27,418 bases of DNA, taken from positions 1 through 27,418 of the forward strand of contig USEU01000024.1 of NCBI GenBank assembly GCA_900553805.1, written 5' to 3'. Every line of letters starts with the position of its first letter. Positions within the stretch are counted from its first letter, which is position 1. The translations under genes and the position numbers were made by a program. Under the pieces are notes generated by a model. That model had not been told where the DNA came from and did not search any database. It saw nothing but the letters and a program-made list of their open reading frames with translations. The DNA is from an uncultured Eubacteriales bacterium. Its GTDB lineage: Bacteria > Bacillota > Clostridia > Oscillospirales > Oscillospiraceae. This document shows, piece by piece, positions 1 through 7,972 of the stretch.

Positions 1-53
1 AGTGGGGCAAAAAGACGGCTGCGGCTCGCAGACACAATTGCGCGGTGTTGCCT
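1..53 (-). repeat. Partial copy of a 67-bp palindromic interspersed repeat
   Basis: Positions 6-53 match, with two mismatches, the reverse complement of most of the complete element at 26244-26310. The shared part includes the outer arm ending GGTGTTGCCT and the internal mini-hairpin CTGCG-AGC-CGCAG. The other arm is diverged or lies outside the window. No coding capacity. It resembles a non-autonomous MITE or REP-like element. Confidence 0.7.
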
Positions 54-68
54 TAGTTTTTTATTAAT

Positions 69-96
69 TTGCTTTTTGGTTTTTTTATGCTATAAT
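69..96 (+). promoter_or_regulatory. Sigma-A promoter of the alr operon
   Basis: A TTGCTT -35 box (69-74) and a TATAAT -10 box (91-96) are separated by 16 bases. The -10 is extended by a TG at 88-89. The start codon of alr lies 36 bases downstream, so the leader is short. Confidence 0.7.
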
Positions 97-131
97 AAGG
101 AGAAACTTTCCAAAGTGAAGGATGATATTCT

Positions 132-1310
132 TTGAATCTTGATTCCACACAGCTGATTATTGATCTGGATGCCATTCGGCACAATATCCGGGCGGTGCAT
201 GAGCGGGCCGGGGTTCCGGTGATGGCGATCATCAAGGCGGATGCCTATGGTCATGGGGCGGTGGAGATCGCCCGGCATATCGACGGCGACTGTGCCTTTT
301 TCGGCGTCAGCTCTATTCTGGAGGCGCTGGAGCTGCGGCAGGCGGGGATCGAAAAGCCCATTCTGATTCTGGGCTACACCCCTGTGGCCGCCTTCCCGGA
401 GGCCATCCGGCAGGGCATCCGCCCCGCCATTTTCCGCTATGAGGATGCGCTGGCCCTGTCCCAGGCGGCGACGGCGCTGGGCATGACCGCCAAATTCCAC
501 ATTGCCGTGGACACCGGCATGAGCCGCATCGGCTTCCAGGTGACCCCGGAGGAAGCGGATATCTGCGCCAGGATCGCGGCGCTACCCAATGTGGAGGCCG
601 AGGGGCTGTTCAGCCACCTGGCCACCGCCGACTGCGCCGACCTGACCCGGGCCAGGCATCAGGCCGCGCTGTTTGACCAGTTCGACGAAATGCTGCACAG
701 CCGGGGCGTAACGATCCGGCTGCGGCATCTGGACAATTCCGCCGGCGTAATGAATTTCCACTGCAAGTATGAGCTGGTGCGCTCCGGCATCGTCACCTAC
801 GGCATGTATCCCAGCACGGAGGTGGACCCTTCCGTCCTTGATCTTCGCCCCGCCCTGCGATGGGAGAGCCGGATTACCCATCTGAAAACCCTGGAGCCGG
901 GCCGGGAGATCGGCTACGGCGGCACCTACACCACCACCCGGCCCACCCGGGTGGCCACGGTCCCCGTGGGGTATGCCGACGGCTACCGCCGGAATCTCTC
1001 CGGACGGTTTTACGTGCTGATCCGGGGCAAAAAGGCCCCCATCCTGGGGCGCATCTGCATGGACCAAATGATGGTGGACGTGACGGAAATCCCCGACGCC
1101 GCCCTGAATGATACCGTGGTGCTGGTGGGAAAGAGCGGGGACCTGAATATCTCCGTGGAGGAGATCGCCGCCCAGGGCGACAGCTTCAACTATGAATTTG
1201 TATGCGGCATCAGCCGCCGGGTGCCCAGGGTGTATCTGCTGGGCGGAGAGGTGTTCCACTCGGTGCTGTACCTGCTGGATAAGCAGCCGCTGATGCAGCA
1301 AGGAGGCTAA
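132..1310 (+). CDS. alr: Alanine racemase
   Basis: PLP-dependent cytoplasmic enzyme that interconverts L- and D-alanine, supplying D-Ala for peptidoglycan. The N-terminal PLP lysine is visible in the motif AIIKADAYGHG near residue 35. The conserved VPVGYADGYRR segment and the GRICMDQMMVDVT segment of the C-terminal domain, which carries the catalytic and substrate-side residues, are intact. The 392-residue length is normal. The start is a TTG at 132, preceded by a GAAGGATG Shine-Dalgarno at 117-124; no in-frame ATG gives a better N-terminus. It is first in an operon with two capA-like genes, the next starting one base after the stop. That context suggests an envelope role. Confidence 0.95.
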   Translation: MNLDSTQLIIDLDAIRHNIRAVHERAGVPVMAIIKADAYGHGAVEIARHIDGDCAFFGVSSILEALELRQAGIEKPILILGYTPVAAFPEAIRQGIRPAIFRYEDALALSQAATALGMTAKFHIAVDTGMSRIGFQVTPEEADICARIAALPNVEAEGLFSHLATADCADLTRARHQAALFDQFDEMLHSRGVTIRLRHLDNSAGVMNFHCKYELVRSGIVTYGMYPSTEVDPSVLDLRPALRWESRITHLKTLEPGREIGYGGTYTTTRPTRVATVPVGYADGYRRNLSGRFYVLIRGKKAPILGRICMDQMMVDVTEIPDAALNDTVVLVGKSGDLNISVEEIAAQGDSFNYEFVCGISRRVPRVYLLGGEVFHSVLYLLDKQPLMQQGG

Positions 1311-1311
1311 T

Positions 1312-2814
1312 ATGGCACAACACCATAAACCGAAATACAGCAGCGGCAAGCAGCCCTCTGGCTCCAAGGGGCTGGTGATCGGGCTGGTGGCCGTCATGGC
1401 CGTGCTGGTGCTCTTCTCCCTGGGCCTGCGGCTGCTGCTGGGTACCCCCCAGGCCGAGCCGCAGCTGGAGGCAACCGCCCCCGCCGGGACACAGGAGCCG
1501 CAGCAGGAGCCGACGGCCCCGCCCGCCACCGAGCCGGAGGAGACTCGTCCATCGCTGTGGGCGCGGCTGTTCGGCAGCAAGGAGACGGAGCCGCCTCCCA
1601 CTGAGCCGGAGCCGGAGCATGTGGTGTCCCAGGCCACCATCGCCGTCACCGGCGACATTCTGATGCACCTGGCCGTCACCAATTCCGGCCTGCAAAGCGA
1701 CGGAAGCTACAATTATGACTCCATCTTCCAATACATCACCCCCTATGTCAGCGCGGCGGACTATGCCGTTGCCAACCTGGAAACCACCCTGGCTGGCTCC
1801 GACATGGGCTACAAGTATTCCGGCTATCCCGCCTTCAATACCCCGGACGAGATCGTGGACGCTCTGAAAAAGGCAGGCTTCAATGCCCTGCTCACCGCCA
1901 ACAACCACTGCTACGATACCAGTGAGTATGGCTTCCTGCGCACGGTGCGAACAGTACGCAGCAAGGGGCTGACCGCCATGGGCACCCGGGAAAATGCCGC
2001 CGATCCCGTCTACACCGTGGAGGAAATCAACGGCATCAAGGTGGGCATGGTGTGCTTCACCTACGAGGGCCAGCCGGATAACCCCACCGCCGGGGTGGTC
2101 TATATGAACAAAAACGCCCTGTCGTCTACCTGCGGGCAGCTGATCAACTCTTTCCTGGGGACCCAGCTGGATCCCTTCTATCAGGAGGCGCAGCAGATCC
2201 TGGCGCAGATGAAGGCCGACGGTGCGGAGGCCACGGTGATGTTCATCCACTGGGGCATCGAATACCAGACCAGCCCCAACGGCGAGCAGCAGCAGATCGC
2301 CCAGCAGCTGTGCGATATGGGCTTTGATGTGATCGTAGGCGGCCATCCCCACGTGATCCAGCCGGTGACGCTGCTGACCAGCCGGTTGGATCCCGACCGG
2401 AAAACCGTATGCCTGTATTCCACCGGCAACGCGGTATCCAACCAGCGCATTGCGGAAATGGATCTGAAAACCGGCCACACCGAGGACGGGATGCTCTTCC
2501 GCTTCACCTTCAGCAAGTATTCCGACGGCGCGGTGTATCTGGAAAACGCGGACATCCTGCCCTGCTGGGTGGATCTGCGCACGGAGTCGACGACCCAGTA
2601 TGATATTATCCCCCTGGACGCCACCCTTCGGGATCAGTGGCAGACCGCCTTCAGCATGACGGCGGAGGCCTGCGAAAACGCCCAGAAATCCTATGACCGC
2701 ACCGAGGCGCTGGTGGGTGCGGGAATGACCCAGGTACAGCAGTACCTGGCGGAGCAAAAGCAGCAGCGGGAGGCGGATTACCTGGCCGCTGCCACCGAAA
2801 CACAAGCAGCATAA
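1312..2814 (+). CDS. Membrane-anchored CapA-family protein (paralogue 1)
   Basis: CapA/PgsA-like protein of 500 residues. This family has a metallophosphatase-like fold and is linked to poly-gamma-glutamate or capsule assembly, but the substrate here is unknown. One membrane helix at about residues 20-45 anchors it. A Pro/Glu/Thr-rich linker to about residue 100 follows, then the extracytoplasmic CapA domain. The family motifs are all present: TGDILMH, VANLETTL, LLTANNHCYD, FIHWGIEYQ and VGGHPHVIQP. A strong AGGAGG site overlaps the end of alr. It shares most of its domain with the next gene, so the pair arose by tandem duplication. There is no PgsB or PgsC nearby, so polyglutamate synthesis itself is not supported. 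Confidence 0.88.
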   Translation: MAQHHKPKYSSGKQPSGSKGLVIGLVAVMAVLVLFSLGLRLLLGTPQAEPQLEATAPAGTQEPQQEPTAPPATEPEETRPSLWARLFGSKETEPPPTEPEPEHVVSQATIAVTGDILMHLAVTNSGLQSDGSYNYDSIFQYITPYVSAADYAVANLETTLAGSDMGYKYSGYPAFNTPDEIVDALKKAGFNALLTANNHCYDTSEYGFLRTVRTVRSKGLTAMGTRENAADPVYTVEEINGIKVGMVCFTYEGQPDNPTAGVVYMNKNALSSTCGQLINSFLGTQLDPFYQEAQQILAQMKADGAEATVMFIHWGIEYQTSPNGEQQQIAQQLCDMGFDVIVGGHPHVIQPVTLLTSRLDPDRKTVCLYSTGNAVSNQRIAEMDLKTGHTEDGMLFRFTFSKYSDGAVYLENADILPCWVDLRTESTTQYDIIPLDATLRDQWQTAFSMTAEACENAQKSYDRTEALVGAGMTQVQQYLAEQKQQREADYLAAATETQAA

Positions 2815-2824
2815 AGGAGAACAC

Positions 2825-4258
2825 ATGAAACAATTCTGGCGCAGTCTTTTATCCGCGCTGAAAATTTCACTGGTCGTCGTCCTCATCGCGGCAGCGGTGG
2901 GGAGCGTGCTCTTTGCCTGGAACTATTTCCGGGGCGGCGAGGCGGAGGTCTCCGTCCCCACCCTTCCCCCGGCCACCCAGGAGGCGACGGAGCCGCCCAC
3001 GGAAGCCCCCACCGATCCACCCACGGAGCCGCCCACCGAGCCGGAGCCGGAGCATGTGATTGCCCGGGCCACCATCGGGGCCACCGGCGACATTCTGATG
3101 CACGGGCCCGTCATCGACACCGGGCTGCAGGCCGACGGCAGCTATAATTTTGACTATATCTTCCAATATCTCAGCGAATACGTCAACGCGGCGGATTTCG
3201 CCGTGGCGAACCTGGAGACTACCCTGGCCGGAAGCGGGCGGGCTTACAGTGGTTATCCGCTCTTTAACTGCCCGGATGAAATCGTGGATGGGGCGCGCAA
3301 CGGCGGCTTTGACATGCTGCTCACCGGCAACAACCACAGCTACGACACCGGCGAGGCGGGCTTCTTCCGCACCATTGAGACGGTGCGCAGTCACGGGCTG
3401 GAAAACCTGGGCACCATGCTCAATGGCGACGAGCCGAAATACGTCATTCAGGATATCAACGGCATCCGGGTGGGAATGCTCAGCTACACCTATCAGGGCA
3501 TCCCGGAAAATGCGGTATCCGGTCGGGTCTATCTGAACGGCATCATGCTCCACCAGGGAGCGGAAAATGTGGTAAACACCTTCATCCCCAATAACCCGGA
3601 GCCCTTTTACGCGGAGGTAGAGGGGTATATCCAGCAGATGCGCGCCGAGGGTGCGGAGGCGCTGGTGATCTTCATGCACTGGGGCGTGGAATACACCACC
3701 ACTCCTGTTGCTCACCAGACCCAGATTGCCCAGCGGCTGTGCGATCTGGGCATTGACGTGATCGTGGGTGGCCACCCCCATGTGGTTGAACCAATAGCAC
3801 TGCTGAGCAGCACCGTGGACCCCGACCACAAAACCGTATGCCTGTACTCCATGGGCAACGCGGTCTCCAACCAGCGGGCAAACGTTATGAAAAGCCAGCC
3901 CTCCGGCCACACCGAGGACGGCGTGTGGTTCACCATGACCTTCTGTAAATATTCCGACGGCACCGTTTATCTGGAGGACGTGAACCTGATCCCCTGCTGG
4001 GTGAATCTGAGCACCAGCAGCGGGCGGCGCTATTATATTCTGCCCCTGGACGGCACCCGGCAGAGCGAATGGGCCCAGCAGCTGAACTTAAGCGACGTGG
4101 GCCTCAGCGCCGCCACCCGCTCCTATGACCGCACCATGGCCATCGTGGGCGAAGGGCTGAACCAGTCCCGGCAATACCTGGCCGACCAGCAGGAGCTGCG
4201 GGACGCCAACTATCTGGCTGCCATGGTCAACGGAATGTACGGCGCGGAGGCCGCATAG
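2825..4258 (+). CDS. Membrane-anchored CapA-family protein (paralogue 2)
   Basis: A 477-residue paralogue of the preceding gene with the same plan: a membrane helix at about residues 15-35, a spacer of repeated Thr-Glu-Pro-Pro units to about residue 77, then a CapA domain. Motifs seen are TGDILMH, VANLETTL, LLTGNNHSYD, FMHWGVEYT and VGGHPHVVEP. The C-terminal region (YDRT..VG.G..Q..QYLA) is also shared. AAGGAGA lies 5 bases before the ATG and the gap to the upstream gene is 10 bases, so it is co-transcribed with alr and the first paralogue. Linkers differ while catalytic motifs are kept, consistent with two active enzymes of different reach or specificity. Substrate unknown. Confidence 0.88.
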   Translation: MKQFWRSLLSALKISLVVVLIAAAVGSVLFAWNYFRGGEAEVSVPTLPPATQEATEPPTEAPTDPPTEPPTEPEPEHVIARATIGATGDILMHGPVIDTGLQADGSYNFDYIFQYLSEYVNAADFAVANLETTLAGSGRAYSGYPLFNCPDEIVDGARNGGFDMLLTGNNHSYDTGEAGFFRTIETVRSHGLENLGTMLNGDEPKYVIQDINGIRVGMLSYTYQGIPENAVSGRVYLNGIMLHQGAENVVNTFIPNNPEPFYAEVEGYIQQMRAEGAEALVIFMHWGVEYTTTPVAHQTQIAQRLCDLGIDVIVGGHPHVVEPIALLSSTVDPDHKTVCLYSMGNAVSNQRANVMKSQPSGHTEDGVWFTMTFCKYSDGTVYLEDVNLIPCWVNLSTSSGRRYYILPLDGTRQSEWAQQLNLSDVGLSAATRSYDRTMAIVGEGLNQSRQYLADQQELRDANYLAAMVNGMYGAEAA

Positions 4259-4278
4259 CGGCAATAATGAACTGTTTT

Positions 4279-4310
4279 GGGCGCACTGTGGATTTTTTCA
4301 CAGTGCGCCC
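4279..4310. terminator. Bidirectional intrinsic terminator
   Basis: A perfect 12-bp stem, GGGCGCACTGTG (4279-4290) with CACAGTGCGCCC (4299-4310), closes an 8-base loop. It sits between the convergent capA paralogue and rlmH. Short T-runs flank it on both strands, so it can serve both. Confidence 0.85.
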
Positions 4311-4319
4311 ATTTTGGCG

Positions 4320-4802
4320 TTATTTGTGGTATTTGCTGCCGGCCTGGATGGCTTCGGCGCGGTAGAGCTGCTCCAAAACCATGATCCGGGCCAGGTGGTG
4401 GGGAAAGGTCATCGGCCCCATGGACAGTCGAAAGTCCGCCCGCCGCTTGACCCTGGGGGCCATGCCAAAGGACGAGCCGATCAGGAAGCAGGCGCTGCTC
4501 TTGCCGGAGAGCTTGACCTCCTTCATTTTTTCCGCAAAGGCCTCGCTGGAAAGCCCCCGCCCCTCCGGGGTGAGGACGCAGAACCACGCGCCCTTGGGAA
4601 TGCGCTCCAGAATCACCCCGGCCTCCTTTTCCAGTCCGGCGGCGATCTCCGCCTCGGAGGGATTTTCCGGCAGGCGGCTCTCCGGCAGCTCCAGCAGAGA
4701 AAACCGGCAGTAGCCGCCCAGGCGCTTGGCATACTCGGCGGCGGCGGAAATGTAAAATTTTTCCTTCAGCTTGCCCATGGCGATCAGCGTGATTTCAAAC
4801 AT
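4320..4802 (-). CDS. rlmH: 23S rRNA (pseudouridine1915-N3)-methyltransferase RlmH
   Basis: SPOUT-class methyltransferase that modifies pseudouridine 1915 in helix 69 of 23S rRNA, acting on the 70S ribosome. The 160-residue length is typical. The signature C-terminus is present: MTFPHHLARIMVLEQLYRA followed by the terminal YHK. The SAM-binding loop reads FLIGSSFG where many members have IGG, a mild variant. The ATG at 4802 is chosen because AGGAGG lies just upstream and the protein then begins with the usual beta strand (MFEITLIAMGKLKE). A longer reading frame to 4940 would add an unrelated N-terminus. Confidence 0.95.
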   Translation of the reverse strand: MFEITLIAMGKLKEKFYISAAAEYAKRLGGYCRFSLLELPESRLPENPSEAEIAAGLEKEAGVILERIPKGAWFCVLTPEGRGLSSEAFAEKMKEVKLSGKSSACFLIGSSFGMAPRVKRRADFRLSMGPMTFPHHLARIMVLEQLYRAEAIQAGSKYHK

Positions 4803-4825
4803 GGCGTTCCTCCTGCTTTTTTCCA

Positions 4826-4854
4826 ATGGTAGCATATTTTCTCTGGAATTGCAA
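4826..4854 (-). promoter_or_regulatory. Promoter of rlmH
   Basis: On the minus strand TTGCAA (4854-4849) is followed after 17 bases by TACCAT (4831-4826), with a TG one base before the -10. This is a plausible extended -10 promoter about 25 bases before the start codon. Confidence 0.5.
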
Positions 4855-4881
4855 CGCCATGCCCGGCAGAAGCTATGAAAA

Positions 4882-4912
4882 ACGCCGAACCACCCAAGCG
4901 GCAGTCCGGCGT
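4882..4912. terminator. Intrinsic terminator between rlmH and the small ORF
   Basis: ACGCCG (4882-4887) pairs with CGGCGT (4907-4912), with an extra AC/GT pair inside. On the minus strand the hairpin is followed by five T residues, so it can end transcripts running from asnB-ilvE. On the plus strand it is followed by CTTCCATTTTT, a weaker T-tract. Minus-strand messages ending here would be antisense to the small ORF at 4941-5072. Confidence 0.55.
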
Positions 4913-4940
4913 CTTCCATTTTTGAGGAGAGACACACCAA

Positions 4941-5072
4941 ATGAAAGAAAAGGAAGCAAAGTTAAAGCAGGACGATCCGTTTCATCGTCCTATGACGGAT
5001 CCCCAGGGGAGCTATACCGGCGTCCCCCGGGACCCGGAGGAAAAGCCGGTGCAGGACGCGGACGATCTGTGA
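4941..5072 (+). CDS. Small acidic protein, 43 residues
   Basis: A short ORF with ATG at 4941 and GAGGAGA at 4924-4930, about 10 bases upstream. The product starts with a lysine-rich segment (MKEKEAKLKQ), then reads DPFHRPMTDPQGSYTGVP and ends in an acidic PVQDADDL. It has no membrane segment or signal peptide. From memory, short Clostridia proteins with a GSYTG motif and this kind of acidic end recur, but I cannot name a family or function. It ends one base from the stop codon of the convergent ilvE gene. Good codon use and ribosome site make it likely real. Confidence 0.65.
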   Translation: MKEKEAKLKQDDPFHRPMTDPQGSYTGVPRDPEEKPVQDADDL

Positions 5073-5073
5073 T

Positions 5074-6087
5074 TCAGTCGATCTCCGTCAGCCAGCCTGC
5101 GGGAGCGGGGAGCTTGCCCATCTGGATGCCGGTAAGGGTATCGTAGAGCTTGGTAATGACCTCGCCCATGCCGGCATAGTGAATGTCCCGGCCGTGGTCC
5201 ACGATCTTGCCCACGGGAGAGATCACCGCCGCCGTGCCGCACAGGCCGCACTCGGTGAAGCGGTCCAGCTCCTTCAGCTCCACCCGGCGTTCCTCTACCT
5301 CCAGGCCCAGATATTCCCGGGCGATGTAGGTCAGGGAGCGGCGGGTGATGGAGGGCAGAATGGTGCCGGAGATGGGCACAACCACCTTCTTCGGCCCCTC
5401 GGCAAAGATGATGTTTGCGCCGCCGGTTTCCTCCACATAGGTACGGGTGGCGGAATCCACATACAGGTTTTCGTCATAACCCAGAGCGTGGGCCTCCGTC
5501 AGGGCGTACAGGCTCATGGCGTAGTTCAGGCTGGCCTTGATGTGGCCGGTGCCACGGGGAGCAGCCCGATCCAGGTCGCACACCCGGATGACCAGTGGGC
5601 GGACGCCGCCCTTAAAATAGGGGCCGACGGGAGAAGCAAACACACGGAACTGATATTCCTCTGAGGCGTGCACCCCGATGATGGGGCTGGTGCCGAAGAG
5701 GTAAGGCCGCAGGTACAGGCTGGCACCGCTGCCATAGGGCGGCACCCACTTGCGGTTGGCGTGGACGGTCTTGCGGACGGCATCCAGGAACCGCTCCTTG
5801 GGGAACACGGGCATCTCCATCCGGCGGCAGGAATCCTCCAGCCGCTGGGCGTTCAGGTCTGCCCGGAAGCTGACCACCCGGCCGTCCGCCGTGGAGTAGG
5901 CCTTCAGGCCCTCAAAGCAGCACTGGGCGTATTGCAGCACGCAGGCCGCCTCGCTGAGGGTGACGTTTGGATCGTCACTGAGCGTGCCCTCATCCCAAGC
6001 GCCGTCCTTGTAATTGGAAACATAACGATAGTCCGTGGGGCGGTAAGAAAACCCCAGCTTTTCCCATTCCATATCCATAAATCGCAT
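5074..6087 (-). CDS. ilvE: Branched-chain amino acid aminotransferase
   Basis: Class IV PLP aminotransferase that transfers amino groups between Leu/Ile/Val and 2-oxoglutarate. Motifs seen include the PLP-lysine region GTGHIKASLNYAMSLYA, the YVEETGGANIIF segment, GTILPSITRRSL and the CGTAAVISPVGKI loop. About 337 residues, normal for the family. The ATG at 6087 directly follows the asnB stop (one base between) and has a GGAAAG upstream. An alternative ATG at 6108 overlaps asnB and has no clear ribosome site. Co-transcription with asnB places glutamate-dependent transamination under the same nitrogen control. No terminator separates it from the convergent small ORF; the nearest is at 4882-4912. 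Confidence 0.9.
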   Translation of the reverse strand: MRFMDMEWEKLGFSYRPTDYRYVSNYKDGAWDEGTLSDDPNVTLSEAACVLQYAQCCFEGLKAYSTADGRVVSFRADLNAQRLEDSCRRMEMPVFPKERFLDAVRKTVHANRKWVPPYGSGASLYLRPYLFGTSPIIGVHASEEYQFRVFASPVGPYFKGGVRPLVIRVCDLDRAAPRGTGHIKASLNYAMSLYALTEAHALGYDENLYVDSATRTYVEETGGANIIFAEGPKKVVVPISGTILPSITRRSLTYIAREYLGLEVEERRVELKELDRFTECGLCGTAAVISPVGKIVDHGRDIHYAGMGEVITKLYDTLTGIQMGKLPAPAGWLTEID

Positions 6088-6088
6088 C

Positions 6089-7669
6089 TCACTTTCCGCT
6101 GTCGCCATAGTTTGTCAGAACTCTTGCGGAAGGGTCGTTCACATTGCAGCCCTCCCACGACTTGTTGGGCATCCAGAAATCCACCACCATCTCCGCCTGA
6201 CCGGGGTAGTAGCGCTCAAACAGCTCCCGGTACAGCAGGGATTCCTTGGTAAAGGGGGTGGCGTAGGAATATTTTTTCCTCCTGGCCTCATACTGCCTGT
6301 CGGTATACAGGCTCTCGGCGTATTCCTTCAGGTCGTCCACCATGGAGTGACCCACCGCGTCGCTGAACGCGGCCTTCTCCCGCATGAGGATGTCATAGGG
6401 CAGGTAGTCGCCCTCAAAGGCATGGCGCAGGAGGTATTTGCCCTTGCCATAGCTGTTGACCTTACGCTTGGGATCCAGGGCCATCACATACTCTACAAAA
6501 TCCAGGTCGCCGAAGGGGACTCTGGCCTCCAGGCTGTTGACGCTGATACAGCGGTCAGCCCGGAGCACATCGTACATATGCAGCTCCCGGATGCGCTTTT
6601 CGGCCTCCTGCTGGAAGGCCTCCGGGCTGGGAGCGAAGTCGGTATACTTATAGCCGAACAGCTCGTCGGAGATTTCGCCGGTGAGCAGCACCCGCAGATC
6701 GGTATGCTCATGGATGTATTTGCACACCAGATACATGCCGATGGAGGCGCGGATGGTGGTGATATCGTAGGTGCCCAGCAGCGCCACCACCTCCGGCAGG
6801 GCCTTCAGCACATCCTCCTTCGAGATAATAACCTCGGTGTGCTCAGCCCCCAGGTAGTCCGCCACCTGCTTGGCATACTTCAAATCGATGGCGTCAATAT
6901 CCATGCCGATGGAGAAGGTCTTGATGGGCTTTTTCAGATACCGGGCCGCCACGGCGCACACCAAGCTGGAATCCAGGCCGCCGGAAAGCAGAAAGCCCAC
7001 CGGGGCGTCGGCGTCCAGCCGCTTGATGATGCCCGCCTCCAGCTTGTCGTGGATCTTGCGGCAGGCGGTCTCCACGTCGTCGTCGATCAGGGCGACAGGC
7101 TTGCTGATATCCCGGTAGCAGATGAACTTCTCGTCCATATAATAGTGCCCCGGCGGGAACGGCAAAATGCGGTCGCACAGGCCCACCAGGTTCTTCGCCT
7201 CGCTGGCGAAGATGATCTCGCCGCTCTTCAGATAGCCATAGTACAGCGGGCGGATGCCGATGGGGTCCCGGGCGGCAATCAGCTGCTTCTTTGCGCCGTC
7301 ATAGATGATCAGGGCAAACTCCGCATCCAGCATGCGGAACATGTCGGTGCCGTACTCCCGGTACAGCGGCAGCAGCAGCTCGCAGTCTGATTCGCTCTGG
7401 AATTCGTATCCCTTTTCCTCCAGCTGCTTTTTCAGGAGGCGGAAGCCATACAGCTCTCCATTGCACACCACCGAATTCCCGAAGGCGGAAAAGGGCTGCA
7501 TACCGTTTTCATTCAGGCCCATGATGGCAAGGCGGTGAAAGCCCAAAAAGCCATTGCCCAGATTCAGGATCCGGGTCATATCCGGGCCTCTGGAAACGGT
7601 CCTGTCAAAATACTTTTGTACCTCTTTTTCGCTCAGGTGTGATCCGATGTAGCCGATAATGGAACACAT
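6089..7669 (-). CDS. asnB: Asparagine synthase, glutamine-hydrolysing
   Basis: Converts aspartate, glutamine and ATP to asparagine, glutamate, AMP and pyrophosphate. The N-terminal class II amidotransferase domain has the nucleophile Cys2 directly after the initiator Met, RGPD at about 27-30 and NGELYG at about 70-75. The C-terminal synthetase domain has the pyrophosphate loop SGGLDSS at 229-235. The 526-residue length is typical. The start at 7669 is fixed by the need for an exposed Cys2 and by AAGGAGGAG upstream; a longer frame to 7765 would bury the cysteine. It diverges from glnA and has its own leader terminator with an AAGGAT hexaloop hairpin, suggesting shared nitrogen-responsive antitermination. 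Confidence 0.96.
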   Translation of the reverse strand: MCSIIGYIGSHLSEKEVQKYFDRTVSRGPDMTRILNLGNGFLGFHRLAIMGLNENGMQPFSAFGNSVVCNGELYGFRLLKKQLEEKGYEFQSESDCELLLPLYREYGTDMFRMLDAEFALIIYDGAKKQLIAARDPIGIRPLYYGYLKSGEIIFASEAKNLVGLCDRILPFPPGHYYMDEKFICYRDISKPVALIDDDVETACRKIHDKLEAGIIKRLDADAPVGFLLSGGLDSSLVCAVAARYLKKPIKTFSIGMDIDAIDLKYAKQVADYLGAEHTEVIISKEDVLKALPEVVALLGTYDITTIRASIGMYLVCKYIHEHTDLRVLLTGEISDELFGYKYTDFAPSPEAFQQEAEKRIRELHMYDVLRADRCISVNSLEARVPFGDLDFVEYVMALDPKRKVNSYGKGKYLLRHAFEGDYLPYDILMREKAAFSDAVGHSMVDDLKEYAESLYTDRQYEARRKKYSYATPFTKESLLYRELFERYYPGQAEMVVDFWMPNKSWEGCNVNDPSARVLTNYGDSGK

Positions 7670-7699
7670 AGACGGCTCCTCCTTTTTGTGACATACAAC

Positions 7700-7757
7700 A
7701 AAAAAGCGACAGGGAGCGTCTGCGGGCCAAAGCCGGATCAGACGACATCCTTGTCGC
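7700..7757 (-). promoter_or_regulatory. asnB leader: AAGGAT hexaloop hairpin overlapping an intrinsic terminator (putative ANTAR target)
   Basis: On the minus strand GCGAC (7757-7753) and GTCGT (7746-7742) close a six-base loop AAGGAT. The same GCGACA 5' arm can instead pair with TGTCGC at 7711-7706, forming a longer hairpin with an inner CGTCTG/CAGACG stem and six T residues at 7705-7700. The two folds exclude each other, and the ribosome site of asnB follows about 15 bases later. ANTAR proteins are known to bind hairpins whose hexaloop has A at position 1 and G at position 4, as here. An upstream hairpin, CCAGC-AGTCA-GCTGG at 7792-7778, has a five-base loop and does not fit that consensus. 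Confidence 0.65.
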
Positions 7758-7801
7758 ATTTTCATTTCTCATATATGCCAGCTGACTGCTGGTTTGCCAG
7801 A

Positions 7802-7830
7802 ATTCTACCTCTGCCCGCGGCGGATGTCAA
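7802..7830 (-). promoter_or_regulatory. Promoter of asnB-ilvE
   Basis: Minus strand TTGACA (7830-7825), 17-base spacer, TAGAAT (7807-7802). The expected start near 7795 gives a leader of about 125 bases containing the hairpin and terminator switch. Confidence 0.8.
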
Positions 7831-7937
7831 GGGGAAATTCTTGTTTTTCCGGGCTTCCGGCAGGATTTTAGCGAATTAAATGAATTTCTGTTTCAGGCTG
7901 CTTGCAAGCTTCGTCGGATTTACACAACGGCTGGGGA

Positions 7938-7966
7938 TTGACAGGAAAAGAAAAAGGAAGTATAAT
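7938..7966 (+). promoter_or_regulatory. Promoter of glnA
   Basis: A fully consensus sigma-A promoter: TTGACA at 7938-7943, 17-base spacer, TATAAT at 7961-7966. The predicted start is near 7973, so the AAGGAT hairpin forms at the extreme 5' end of the transcript. The perfect promoter suggests that control is exerted after initiation, by the leader terminator. Confidence 0.85.
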
Positions 7967-7972
7967 CTGAGC

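Noticed and set aside
118..123. A third AAGGAT before alr
   Set aside because: The flanking bases do not form a closing stem and no terminator follows; it is part of the ribosome binding site.
582..2886. Long minus-strand frames opposite alr and the first capA paralogue
   Set aside because: Composition typical of antisense shadow; no start signals and no family motifs.
7670..7830. T-box riboswitch upstream of asnB
   Set aside because: A leader with a terminator before an amino-acid gene invites this, but no T-box consensus sequence or specifier stem could be found, and the hexaloop hairpin explains the layout better.
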